From: UBA6623 sp965238125
Lineage (GTDB): Bacteria > Acidobacteriota > Terriglobia > Bryobacterales > UBA6623
Reading direction: 5' to 3'
DNA length: 64,000 nucleotides
NCBI GenBank assembly: GCA_965238125.1
Contig: OZ250179.1
Span: forward strand, 5,394,001 to 5,458,000
In this document: positions 23,604 through 32,238 of the stretch, one piece after another
How the letters are laid out: each line of letters opens with the position of its first letter
Numbering within the stretch: position 1 is the first letter of the stretch
Made by a program: the position numbers and the translations under genes
Notes under the pieces: model-generated
Told to the model about the DNA's origin: nothing
Database searches by the model: none
The model's input: the letters and a program-made list of their open reading frames with translations, nothing else

Positions 23604-26099
23604 ATGACGACATTGCTCATCCCACGGCCCATTCCCCGGATTGCTTGCCTGGCGGTCCTGCTTCCCGCTCTGCTCGGCCTCCTCGGCGCGCAACAAAACG
23701 ATCAACAACCCGCCGACCAAGCCGACGCCGCCTCGGATACCCCCGACGGCGCGGGCGATGACGCCGCGCCCCAAGCCGCGACCACCGACGCTGCGGCCGA
23801 CCCAGCCGATCAGTCGACCACCGCCGCCGGTGCGCCCGCCGATCAGCAAGACCAAGCGCCCGATGACGCCGCCGAAGCCGATGACGCCGCCGACGCCCAG
23901 CAGCAGGCCGACCGGCCTCGTCCCTCCGCCGAAACCACCTCGAACGGCATCTCGTTTCGCAACTTCCGAGGCGCGAGCTTGTTTGAAGTCATCGATCTAT
24001 TCGCCCGTCAGCTCAAGATCAACTACATCCTCGACCCCGCCGTTACCGACGGCGCCGTCACAATTAACACGTACGGGACCCTGCAACAGTCCGATCTCTT
24101 TCCCCTGTTCGAAACTATTCTTCGCATCAACGGCGCCGTTGCCGTCAAGGTCGGGTCTCTGTATCGCATCGTGCCCGCCGACAACGCCACGCATTTGCCG
24201 ATTTCTCCCCAGTCAAGTTTGGTCGACGATCTGCCGTTCGACGAGCAGATGATCCTCAACGCCATTCGGCTTCGCTACGCGCTGGCCGCCGACATCGCCG
24301 CCGTGCTCGAGCCCTTTCTCGGCGAAGGAGCGAAATACACCGTTGTCGAGACCGCCAACATCCTGCTTGTCCTGGATAACAGCCGCAATATGCGCCGCAC
24401 GATGCAGCTGATCGACCTGCTCGACGCCGAGCAGCTCGACGATCAGCGCATCCGTCTGGTGGAGGTCAAGAACGGCCTCGCCTCGATGCTGGCGCAGGAG
24501 TTGCAAAACATCTTCTCCGCGTTTTCGTCGTCCGAGGAAACTTCCGCCGTCCGATTCGTCCCCATCCAGCGCATCAACGCCATTCTCGTTGTCAGCGCCA
24601 ACCCCAGCATGTTCCAGGAAGTCGAAAAGTGGGTCGCAAAGCTCGACACCGCGACTACCACCGGTGGCATCCAGAACTTCATTTACCGCGTTCAATACGG
24701 CATGGCGACGAACCTTGCCGGCACCCTCATGTCGCTCTACGGTTATGGCTACGGCATGGGCGGCTACGGCGGCATGGGCGGCTACGGGATGGGCGGGTAC
24801 GGCGGCGGTGGCTACGGCGGCGGCGGGTACGGCGGCGGTGGCTATGGCGGCGGCGGGTACGGTGGCGGCGGCTACGGCGGCGGCGGGTACGGTGGCGGCG
24901 GCTACGGCGGCGGCGGGTACGGTGGCGGCGGCTACGGCGGCGGCTATGGCGGCGGTGGATACGGGGGCGGCGGTCGCTACGGGGGCGGTGGTTATGGCGG
25001 CGGGCGTCTGGGCGGCCGGGGTGGCCGGGGCGGTCGCGGCGGCGGTTTCGGCGGCGGCGGAATCATTCAGCTTCCGGGGCAATACGGCTCCATGCCGGTC
25101 GCGCCCGGCATCGATCCCGGACTGGTGGGTGACCAAACCGGCGCGCTGTTGGGCGAGACCACCGGTATCGGCCCGACCGCCCAGGCCGCCCGAGGCATTC
25201 GCATTGTTCCCGACGTGGTCAACAACCTCATCGTTGTGCAATCCACGCCGCAAGAATGGGAAGTCATCCGGCGTACTCTCGAGCAACTCGACTTTCCCCC
25301 CCGCCAGGTGCTCATCGACGCCCAGATCTACGAGGTTTCTCTGACCGGGGCTCTGACCCACGGCGTCTCCGCCTTCCTGCGCGAGCGCGCCGGCGATACG
25401 GAACGCAAGCTTCTGGGCGGTTTCGATTCCATCGGCCGCACCAGCCTTACGATCGGCGCCTTGGTCGGCCGCACCCGCGAGATGGCCGCCTTCCTCGTCG
25501 CCAGCAAAGACGACGGCCGCACACGGGTCATCTCCGCGCCCTCCATCATCGCCACCGACAATATCCCGGCGACCATCACCGTCGGTCAATCGGTCCCCAC
25601 CCTCGCCAGTCAGGGTCTGGCGGCCGGGGCCCAATTCGGCGGCGACTCCCTATTCGCCAACACCATCCAGAACGTGCAAACCGGCGTCACGCTTTCCATC
25701 ACCGCGCGCATCAACGCCTCCGGCATCGTCACGCTCTACATCGATCAGGAAGTGAGCAACCCGCTTGCGCCAACCGGCGCGATTCAATCACCGTCGATCG
25801 ACCGCCGCAACGTTTCCACGCAAGTTACCGTCGAAGACGGCACCACCGTCGCCATCGCCGGCATCATTCAAGAGTCGAACATCTACCAGCGCAGCCGCGT
25901 CCCCTTCCTGGGCGACATTCCCTTCATCGGCGCTGCCTTTGGTTCCACCAGCGTTTCGCGCTCGAAGACCGAATTGGTCATCCTGATGACGCCCCGCGTC
26001 ATCTACGACGAGAACGAGATCATCTCCGCCAGCGAGGAGCTGCAATCGAAATTGCGCAGCCTGCGCCGCTTGATCCGCAAGAAACAGGGCAAGTTCTAA
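23604..26099 (+). CDS. gspD: Type II secretion secretin GspD with Gly/Tyr-rich insert
   Basis: An 831-residue outer-membrane secretin. It has a signal peptide (IACLAVLLPALLGLLGA), a low-complexity Asp/Ala/Gln region (30-110), an N0-type domain (ISFRNFRGASLFEVIDLFARQLKINYILDP), N1-N3 domains (for example FVPIQRINAILVVSANPSMFQEVEKWV) and the secretin core (VLIDAQIYEVSLTGAL...VPFLGDIPFIGAAFG...KTELVILMTPRVI). A glycine/tyrosine repeat of about 110 residues interrupts the last N domain. Last gene of the operon. Confidence 0.94.
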   Translation: MTTLLIPRPIPRIACLAVLLPALLGLLGAQQNDQQPADQADAASDTPDGAGDDAAPQAATTDAAADPADQSTTAAGAPADQQDQAPDDAAEADDAADAQQQADRPRPSAETTSNGISFRNFRGASLFEVIDLFARQLKINYILDPAVTDGAVTINTYGTLQQSDLFPLFETILRINGAVAVKVGSLYRIVPADNATHLPISPQSSLVDDLPFDEQMILNAIRLRYALAADIAAVLEPFLGEGAKYTVVETANILLVLDNSRNMRRTMQLIDLLDAEQLDDQRIRLVEVKNGLASMLAQELQNIFSAFSSSEETSAVRFVPIQRINAILVVSANPSMFQEVEKWVAKLDTATTTGGIQNFIYRVQYGMATNLAGTLMSLYGYGYGMGGYGGMGGYGMGGYGGGGYGGGGYGGGGYGGGGYGGGGYGGGGYGGGGYGGGGYGGGGYGGGYGGGGYGGGGRYGGGGYGGGRLGGRGGRGGRGGGFGGGGIIQLPGQYGSMPVAPGIDPGLVGDQTGALLGETTGIGPTAQAARGIRIVPDVVNNLIVVQSTPQEWEVIRRTLEQLDFPPRQVLIDAQIYEVSLTGALTHGVSAFLRERAGDTERKLLGGFDSIGRTSLTIGALVGRTREMAAFLVASKDDGRTRVISAPSIIATDNIPATITVGQSVPTLASQGLAAGAQFGGDSLFANTIQNVQTGVTLSITARINASGIVTLYIDQEVSNPLAPTGAIQSPSIDRRNVSTQVTVEDGTTVAIAGIIQESNIYQRSRVPFLGDIPFIGAAFGSTSVSRSKTELVILMTPRVIYDENEIISASEELQSKLRSLRRLIRKKQGKF
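24737..25065 (+). repeat. Gly-Gly-Tyr minisatellite inside gspD
   Basis: An in-frame tandem repeat built from a 15-bp GGCGGCGGCTACGGC-like unit, partly as 30-bp doublets, encoding (GGGGY)n and then an Arg-containing GGR tail (about residues 378-487). It sits in the variable loop of the N domain before the secretin core. Confidence 0.9.
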
Positions 26100-27202
26100 C
26101 CCGAAACTTCAGGCGTAAGCCCCGAGGATTCACCATCGAACCGATCGGGTCTTCGTGCTGCCCCCCCCCGGTAGACACAATGGTGCGATCCGGATAGTAG
26201 CCCCGGGGCTTCAGCCTGGGCAGGCTCCGTAGGGGCCCCGGAATTTAGCCCATGGCTTCAGCCGCGCGAAAATGGCGCCAACCGATAAGCCCTGGGGGGT
26301 GCCGGAACAACCGTCTTTCATCTCTCCCAACCAACGACGGCCGACGCTTCGACGCCCCAACTCCGCCGTGCCCGCCAACATCATAGTTTCCCGCCAAATC
26401 CCGCCCTGAACGCCTCACCGCCGCAAGGTGCTGAGAAATACGGACTAAGCGCTGGAAGCGGTCTGCTCAAGCATTATTAGGTACTAAGACTATTAGACTA
26501 CAGCTGGAACTCTCCGAGATTACTCCCCGCTTGCCTCCGGGTCTCCGCCGTAGGACGGACTACGATTTCCTTGTAGGCAGGCATCGGTAGAGTTCCCCCG
26601 CCACCGCCGGAAATTTCCCCTTGACTGGACTATATTTACCGTATACAATCGGGAACCGTAGACTACGTTACGGTCTCTTGTGCGGCCATAGCAGACGAAC
26701 TGCATTTAATACTGGTCCTAGGGGTGCGTGGGTGCGTGGATATATAGCCCTCTGAGTAAACTCTGCTAGGCGTCGGTAGTACGCTCCACGAGCGATGCGG
26801 TCCGATGCCGGTAGGGCGTGCAAAGCGTGGTCTGGGTTTATGGGGACACCGTCAGAGTCCTGCGGCCTATCCCCTTGGAAACGATTGGCTGACGCAACGG
26901 TGGCTGGAGTAGCCCGCGGCAAACAGCGGGATCTTCTCCGGCACCTTTGGCAGTGTCACATGGATCGAGGAACCGGGAAATGAAACTCCGACTATTCAAC
27001 CAGGATTTCCGATTTGGCTCCTCTGACGGCACGAGTCTACACCCTCACCCGGCGAAGCGCAACCATTTCTCCACCCGAAAGAGGCGGCGGCTGAGGCGGG
27101 ACCGATCGAGCCCCCTTCTTGCCCCTCATGGGGGCTGATCCGCCGCTGCGAAGTCAATTTCGCAGACACCCCTCCGAGCTTCCGTCCTCAGTACACAGAT
27201 TT
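26100..27202 (+). other. Gene-free region with repeat, promoter and possible RNA
   Basis: No open frame here resembles a protein. The first 200 bp carry a degenerate GGGGCTTCAGCC / TTTAGCCCATGGCTTCAGCC repeat (26190-26310) and a C9 run at 26161. From about 26450 the DNA is visibly less GC-rich. A strong promoter at 26621-26649 reads rightwards into DNA with several small hairpins and no start codon with a ribosome site. Near 27109-27135 there is an AGCCCCC...GGGGGCT stem. Confidence 0.5.
26621..26649 (+). promoter_or_regulatory. Consensus-like sigma70 promoter without a downstream gene
   Basis: TTGACT (26621-26626) and TACAAT (26644-26649) are separated by 17 bp. The predicted transcript starts near 26656 and opens with ACCGTA-gactacgt-TACGGT, a 6-bp stem at 26655-26674. 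It may drive a small RNA or be the relic of a deleted gene. Confidence 0.55.
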
Positions 27203-28662
27203 CGCATTCGCCAAGTGCGGTGCTAACCACCCGGCACAGGCAGCGCCCAGATCCTCCGCAGCATGTCGCCAAACAGCCGCCGGTTCAGATGTCCCTCGGC
27301 CAAGAGCAACCAGTAGTACCGCGCGTGCTTGACCAATCTGCCGCCCGTCTTCATCAACCGCTGCTGCAAGCTCGTCAGTGACCACGTCTTGATCCTGTGC
27401 GGCAACCCGAGTCGCCGCCACAGGTTGCCCAGGTTGTAGGCCGGCACGCTTAACTGCAAGCGCACCTCGTTCGCCCGGAAGCGATGGCACGACAGCCGCG
27501 TCCAGTGCGTCGCTTGCTTACCTTCTTTGATCCACTGCTCCGCCGTGCCGCGCTTGTTGTAGAAACGCACCACCGACCGGCTTGGCAAGCTCATGTTCGT
27601 CACGATAAAACCGACGCGCGCGAATAGCTCGCCCTGGTGGTGCTCGACCTTGGCGACAACTCGTCTCGGCCCCTTCCAGCTCTCCGCCTGATAGCGAAAG
27701 CTCTTGTAGCGCACTAGCGGCTTGCGGCCGGGCCTCCCCGGCGGACGAAACAGGATGTCTTCGATCTCCAGCTCCAGGTTCTTATTGGCCGGAATGCGGA
27801 TCGCGTAGTCCGCGCCGCGCTCCTCCAGCGCCTCGTAGATCTCCGGCTTGGCAAAGGCGGCATCGCCCCGGAAGGCGACCTGCTTGCCCGCAGCCTGTTG
27901 GCGCTCGATCTCCGGCAACAATAGCTCATCCCAGTCCTCGGCGCTGTGCACGTTGCCGGGACGCAGCTTGGCAGCGAGGCAATCACCATGACCGTTGAAC
28001 AAAAGCAACGGGTGGTAGCAGACCGACTCGAAGTGTCCGTTGTAGGCACTGCCTTCCTGTTGGCCATGGACCGGACTCTCGGTGGAGTCCATGTCCAGAA
28101 CGACCCGCTCGGAGTCGTCGAACGCCTCCGCTTGCCCGACCAGCTCTCGGTTCAGCGCCATCAGCCCCAGCAGGTTCTCTTCGCTCGCCAGCATCTCCGT
28201 CTCGAAGCCATGCAGCGTCGAGGTCAAGGCCGCTCGGCGATCCCAGTTCCTCTGCGAGCCGATCAAGCGAAACGTCGGGTCAGCCGACACTCGGACGGCG
28301 TCGTTGACGTCCTCGTAGCCTGCCAAGCGGCTGTAGATCGACTGGCGCAGCAGATCGGCCAGCGGGAACTTCTTGTTCAAGCCTTGTCGCGAGTCGCTGA
28401 GATACTCATCGATCAGCTTCCCGAGACCGAGCCGCTCGTCCAGTTCGCGAACCAAAATCAGGCCACCGTCGGAAGTGACATGCGATCCCTGGAAATCGAC
28501 TTTCAACAAGCCGTTGAAACTTAGCTGGAATGGCTTGGTTTGTTTTTCACCCATTGGGTGTTGGCCTCCATGGCGTCCTCATCGGGCTCTAGCCCCTATG
28601 AATAAAGACGCTCAAGGCCGCTGGAAGGTCGGGATGTCAAACATCAAATTGAAAATGCGGGT
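27203..28662 (-). mobile_element. IS1380-family insertion sequence (ends approximate)
   Basis: The right boundary is set by where the interrupted kinase frame loses its family match (28662). The left boundary is tentative, using a weak inverted similarity (CGCATTCGCCAA near 27207 against CGCATTTTCAA near the right end). The resulting length is about 1.46 kb and encloses one transposase. Confidence 0.55.
27223..28554 (-). CDS. IS1380-family transposase
   Basis: A 443-residue DDE transposase. It has the IS1380 N-terminus (SHVTSDGGLILVRELDERLGL), first Asp in VVLDMDSTESPVHG, second Asp in RGDAAFAKPEIYEALEERGADYAIRIPAN, and Glu in YNKRGTAEQWIKEGK, plus the C-terminal LGNLWRRLGLP segment. The frame is intact. 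Its insertion appears to have truncated a Ser/Thr protein kinase gene. Confidence 0.93.
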   Translation of the reverse strand: MGEKQTKPFQLSFNGLLKVDFQGSHVTSDGGLILVRELDERLGLGKLIDEYLSDSRQGLNKKFPLADLLRQSIYSRLAGYEDVNDAVRVSADPTFRLIGSQRNWDRRAALTSTLHGFETEMLASEENLLGLMALNRELVGQAEAFDDSERVVLDMDSTESPVHGQQEGSAYNGHFESVCYHPLLLFNGHGDCLAAKLRPGNVHSAEDWDELLLPEIERQQAAGKQVAFRGDAAFAKPEIYEALEERGADYAIRIPANKNLELEIEDILFRPPGRPGRKPLVRYKSFRYQAESWKGPRRVVAKVEHHQGELFARVGFIVTNMSLPSRSVVRFYNKRGTAEQWIKEGKQATHWTRLSCHRFRANEVRLQLSVPAYNLGNLWRRLGLPHRIKTWSLTSLQQRLMKTGGRLVKHARYYWLLLAEGHLNRRLFGDMLRRIWALPVPGG

Positions 28663-28734
28663 ATAGACCACCCCCATCCCGCCTTCCCCGAGCTTCTCGA
28701 TGATCTTGTAATGGCTGATGGTTTGGCCGATCAT
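28663..28734 (-). pseudogene. Ser/Thr protein kinase, first 24 codons only
   Basis: On the minus strand from ATG 28734 the frame reads MIGQTISHYKIIEKLGEGGM then GVVY, the start of a Pkn/Hanks-type kinase with its glycine loop (GEGGMGVVY). After Tyr24 the match stops at the edge of the IS1380 element. No kinase sequence is seen on the far side of the element, so the rest of the gene has been lost. Confidence 0.85.
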
Positions 28735-29218
28735 GCCGGTCCAATTCTACCTTGTTACGGATTACTGTTGATAACAATCGTTCCGTCCAACAATCAAATA
28801 TTTTCAGGCCGGGACGTTGCGTCGGCTCGGTTTCCGGGTCCGTTGGGGGCCGTGGGTACGCTCAGGCGCTGGATTGCTCATGCGATCCCGATATATCAAC
28901 ATCTAACGGCGGACGAGCCCTATGTGGTTCGTTTCGGGGACTTAGTCCTGCTCGCGGTCGCGGAACTCTGTGAAGAATCAAGGTCAGGTAAGCGGCCCGA
29001 AGTGTAGGGCGCTCGGGGGGAGGGGACGGACGAGGATCGGGTAGAGGGGGACCCGGAACATGCGGAGGTGGTGCCGGCTTAGGCCCCTGCAAATCAACGT
29101 AAATGAACGAGGCTGTCGATGCATCCACCTGAGCTGAGGGACACGGAATCCATGACTTACGAATAGTGTACGGGCCTGCGTGGGCCCTACGTCCTTTTTC
29201 TTTTCCGACGGTCCCGTA
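28735..29218 (+). other. Gene-free region upstream of kinase remnant
   Basis: No supportable gene or RNA was recognised in about 480 bp. The segment nearest the kinase start would have held its promoter. Confidence 0.4.
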
Positions 29219-29728
29219 TCAGCTTCTAAAGCTAGGGATCTGCGATCCACACTGCCGCGCGTGCACTACCTGCCCGTACACATCAGCGGGTACGGACGGC
29301 CCCTTGCGGGTGCAATGCTGACGGTAAGCCTTCTCAAGCTCTCCGGCGATCTCATCAGGCGTCATGCGCTCGATGTGCCGACGCTCCAGCGCGTAGACAA
29401 GCGCGCCGTCTTTGAACAGGGCGACGGACGGCGACGATGGCGCAACCTCCGGCATGCGCGCGCGCGCGCGTTGGGTTGCCTCCATATCCACCCCCGCAAA
29501 AACCGTGGTCAAGTGATCCGGGATGACAGCGGCCTGCAGCGCCTGGGTGACCCCGGGTCGGGCGCCTCCGGCCGCACAGCCGCAGATGGAGTTTACGACA
29601 ATAAGCGTGGTTCCAGGCTTGCCAAGAGCCTCATCAACATCGGCAGCGGCCTTGAGCGGTGTGACGCCACATTGCGCCAGCTCCTCCCACATCGGCCGCA
29701 CTGCTTCCGGGTCATACAAAGGCTGCAT
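29219..29728 (-). CDS. Bacilliredoxin (BrxA/BrxB, YphP/YqiW family)
   Basis: A 169-residue thioredoxin-fold protein with the family's CGC active site, NSICGCAAGGARPG (Cys49, Cys51), preceded by MQPLYDPEAVRPMWEEL and followed by the typical FAGVDMEATQRAR and SPSVALFKDG segments. In Firmicutes such proteins remove bacillithiol from proteins; in other phyla the partner thiol is uncertain. ATG 29728 has a GGAGGG site 7 bp upstream. The last residues (HARQCGSQIPSFRS) look like read-through into adjoining DNA. It is the only intact non-mobile protein gene between 26.1 and 32.8 kb. Confidence 0.9.
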   Translation of the reverse strand: MQPLYDPEAVRPMWEELAQCGVTPLKAAADVDEALGKPGTTLIVVNSICGCAAGGARPGVTQALQAAVIPDHLTTVFAGVDMEATQRARARMPEVAPSSPSVALFKDGALVYALERRHIERMTPDEIAGELEKAYRQHCTRKGPSVPADVYGQVVHARQCGSQIPSFRS

Positions 29729-29817
29729 ACGAAACTCCCTCCATTTTGGTTTCTGCACTCTTTCAGGCGCTCAGGCTAAAACAGCGTCGAACCCGCCGCC
29801 ATCACAAGAACCTATTA

Positions 29818-30911
29818 TTGAGTCTCGCAAAATAGAGTGACATCTTTTGGTGTTGCCGTACGTATTCTTATGTATGGGAACACCGAAAGGAAAGCGCCGC
29901 GATTTCGAAGCATTGGAGAAACGCCGTTTCGAAGCGATGCGTTTGCTCGATGAAGGACTCAATCAGTCCGAAACCGCCAGGCGTCTGACAGTCGCCCGCC
30001 AAACCGTCAGTGAGTGGCGACGACAGTACCTGGCGCAAGGCGAGGCCGGGCTGCGCAAGGCCGGCCGCGCCGGCCGCAAGCCGCTATTAGACGCCACGCA
30101 GCTCGAACGCCTGGAGATCCTGCTGCTCGAAGGCCCCGAGGCGCACGGCTTCCCGACGCCGTTGTGGAGCTGTCCGCGGGTGGCTCGTCTGATCCGAGAC
30201 GAGTTCGGCGTGCGCTATCACGAGGGCCATGTCTGGAAGATCCTGCGGGCGCTCGGCTGGAGCCCGCAACGCCCGGTCGGCAAAGCCCGCGAGCGCAACG
30301 AAGAGGCCATCCGCGACTGGAAGTGCAAGAGGTGGCCGGCCATTAAAAAAAAGCCCGCAAACAAGACCGCACGATCGTCTTCATCGACGAAAGCGGATGG
30401 AGTCAGAAGCCGCATCGTTGCCGCACCTGGGCGCCGCGCGGCGAGACGCCGCTGCTGGAGTTCAACTTCAATTGGCAGAAGCTTTCGGTGTCGGCCGGGT
30501 TGACGTTGCGCAACTTTTACTTTCGGCTCTATCCCGGCGCGATTGGCGAGTTGGAGGTCATCGACTTTCTGAAGGCCTTGGTTCGCCACATGGACGGCCC
30601 GTTGATGATCGTCTGGGACCGCTTGCCGGCGCATCGCAGTCGGATGGTGCGAGAGTTCATTGAACTCTCGCAAGGCCATATCGTGACGGAGTATTTGCCG
30701 GCGTATGCGCCGGAGCTGAATCCGGTGGAATACATCTGGGCGTACTGGAAACAGCACGAGTTGCCGAACGTCTGTCCGAAGGACTACTGGGAACTCGACG
30801 AACGTGCCCGCAAAACGCTGCGGCGCATGCGCCGCAAACCGCGCTTGATTACCGCTTTCTGGAAACAGTCTTCTCTTTGTCTCGATTGACAGGATATTAT
30901 GCGAGACTCAA
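29818..30911 (+). mobile_element. IS630-family insertion sequence, complete
   Basis: Terminal inverted repeats TTGAGTCTCGCAAAATA (from 29818) and the complement of TTGAGTCTCGCATAATA (ending at 30911) differ at one position. They are flanked by TA on both sides (29816-29817 and 30912-30913), the signature target of IS630/Tc1-type elements. Length is 1,094 bp with one transposase split over two frames. A second, inverted, nearly identical copy begins at the left window edge. Confidence 0.95.
29874..30889 (+). CDS. IS630-family transposase, two frames joined by -1 frameshift
   Basis: The first frame from ATG 29874 encodes helix-turn-helix domains (MRLLDEGLNQSETARRL, TVSEWRRQY, a winged-helix GVRYHEGHVWKILRALGW). 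The second frame encodes the DDE catalytic domain (IVFIDESGWSQKPHR, DGPLMIVWDRLPAHRS, LPAYAPELNPVEYIWAYWK). They meet at eight A residues followed by G (30345-30353). The last seven bases, A-AAA-AAG (30347-30353), are a canonical -1 slippery heptamer in the correct phase. Without a shift the first frame ends at 30503. Programmed frameshifting is the likely reading; a disabling mutation is the alternative. Confidence 0.88.
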
Positions 30912-31047
30912 TAAGTATGACCCTTCGTTCGGTCACCGTTCGGTCACCGTTAAGTCCAGAACATCCACTCGTACCGGGTGGGGGTCCGGAAGATCTCCTT
31001 TAGCTCCTTACGGGCTTGCGCACTCAAGCCCTTTGTTTCCGTATTAA

Positions 31048-31400
31048 TCATCTCAAGTGCCCGAACTCGTCGCTGGAGTATTGATCGATCCACCTCTGAT
31101 GATCCCGCTGCGTTGAGCCGGTGCTCCTCAGGTCTTTGTGGACTTGCCCTATGACCCGTCGAGGCCGTCCCAGACTGCCCTTCATCTCTCCGCCGGTTAG
31201 CTCACACTTGTGGGGGAACTTCAGGCTGCAGTCGCTGAGCGGTTTACGCAGCTCAGGGTCCATCAGCTCATGGATGTCAAGCCGCATGGCCTCCCTTGAG
31301 TAGGCCGCCAGGTCGAGGATTCCTGTGTCCATCCGGATCGCGTCCTCGGGGCATACCTCGACACAGTACCCGCAATAGACGCGCCGCGGGTCCACAACTC
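31048..31400 (-). pseudogene. nuoI: nuoI 3' fragment (NADH-quinone oxidoreductase subunit I)
   Basis: On the minus strand a frame entering at about 31400 reads VDPRRVYCGYCVEVCPEDAI and continues RMDTGILDLAAYSREAMRLD, the second 4Fe-4S cluster site and C-terminal part of complex I subunit NuoI. The first ferredoxin motif and everything upstream are missing; the frame there becomes a transposase fragment read out of frame. The tail after FPHKCELTGG is not NuoI-like. Confidence 0.8.
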
Positions 31401-31694
31401 GGCGGCGTATCCCAGTTCCTTGGGTTTGCAACAGGCCAAATGCACCACCCAGGCCTTGGCCTCCTCGGAGATGCGGGGCTCGTAGGGACGATGATAGGCA
31501 TCCTTGAGCGCTGCTTGCACTCCGATGGCGAGGGCTCGCTCGATCCATTTGGCAACGCTCTTGCGGGTCATCTTCACGGCCCGCATAATCTCGGCGATTG
31601 TCTCGCCGCCATGATAGCGCCACAGAATCTCGGCGCGCCGCACCTCCCGAGCCGGAGCCTTGCGGGAACGCCGCAGCCGTTTCAGATGTTGCAC
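31388..31694 (-). pseudogene. IS630-type transposase N-terminal fragment
   Basis: About 102 codons from ATG 31694 encode the helix-turn-helix region of an IS630-like transposase (ILWRYHGGETIAEIMRAVKMTRKSVAKWI ending PKELGYAAELWT). The catalytic domain is missing: the sequence runs straight into the nuoI fragment at about 31388-31400. It differs from the intact IS630 element nearby and so is an older, unrelated insertion. Confidence 0.8.
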
Positions 31695-31790
31695 CTCTTC
31701 GGTCGTGAGCAGCAGTGGGGACGCTTCGATTTTCCTGCCATGCGACCAGTCTAGCAGGAAACATTGCCTATGGTTATGTTTTAATGAAAC

Positions 31791-32093
31791 GTGATGCTAG
31801 TGTTCCAATCTCCGGTCAAGGGCTTGCCGATGCGGGACAACAATATCCTGACCCGGCACATCAAGCCCGCCAGCAGGAAGTTGGGCATCGGTTGGGTAAA
31901 CTGGCAAGTGTTGCGTCGCTCCTATGCGACCTGGCTGAAGCTGTCTGGGGCGGACGTTAAGGACGCCCAGGCGCTCATGAGGCACTCGCGGGCGAGCACA
32001 ACGCTGGACATCTATCAGCAGTTCGTGCCTGCGTCGCAACGAAGAGCAGTAGAGAATTTGGGTCGGCTAACGGAGCCGGCGACGGTAAACTGA
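31791..32093 (+). pseudogene. Tyrosine integrase, C-terminal fragment A
   Basis: One hundred codons of a phage-type site-specific recombinase: NWQVLRRSYATWLKLSGADV (box with catalytic Arg) and LMRHSRASTTLDIYQQF (His/Arg and nucleophile Tyr). The core-binding domain and first catalytic Arg are missing. The stop lies about 95 bp before the tRNA-Phe 3' fragment, the usual place for an integrase next to its attachment site. Confidence 0.82.
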
Positions 32094-32188
32094 GGTTTGT
32101 TCCATTATTGTTCCAATAATAGGGCGGAAATGCTGGCATTGAGGGTAGCTAAGGCTAGGGAAATCAAGGAGTTGCGAATGGGCGAGTC

Positions 32189-32238
32189 CGGCCCTGAAAA
32201 GGCCGGCGTCGGCGGTTCAATTCCGTCCCTGGCCACCA
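32189..32238 (+). pseudogene. 3' portion of tRNA-Phe(GAA), probable att scar
   Basis: The sequence folds as an anticodon arm (CGGCC-CTGAAAA-GGCCG, anticodon GAA), a five-base variable loop, a T arm (GGCGG-TTCAATT-CCGTC) and an acceptor 3' strand CCTGGCC plus A and CCA. The matching acceptor 5' strand and D arm are absent at the required spacing. Identity limited to the anticodon-to-CCA part of a tRNA beside an integrase remnant is what integration of a mobile element into tRNA-Phe leaves behind. Confidence 0.75.

Noticed and set aside
24737..25065. CRISPR-like or transposon-end repeat
   Set aside because: The unit keeps the reading frame and encodes Gly/Tyr; there are no spacers.
24213..25634. 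Long minus-strand open frame of about 470 codons opposite gspD
   Set aside because: It lies entirely over the secretin and its Gly/Tyr repeat; the protein is low-complexity Ala/Pro/Val and matches nothing, as expected for an antisense shadow in GC-rich DNA.
26668..27032. Overlapping small minus-strand frames as genes
   Set aside because: No ribosome sites, no family resemblance, and they overlap each other in different frames.
32153..32238. Complete tRNA using GGCTAGG at 32153 as the acceptor 5' strand
   Set aside because: GGCTAGG can pair with CCTGGCC, but 14 rather than 2 bases would then separate it from any D stem, and the D arm lacks normal features. A 3' fragment explains the sequence better.
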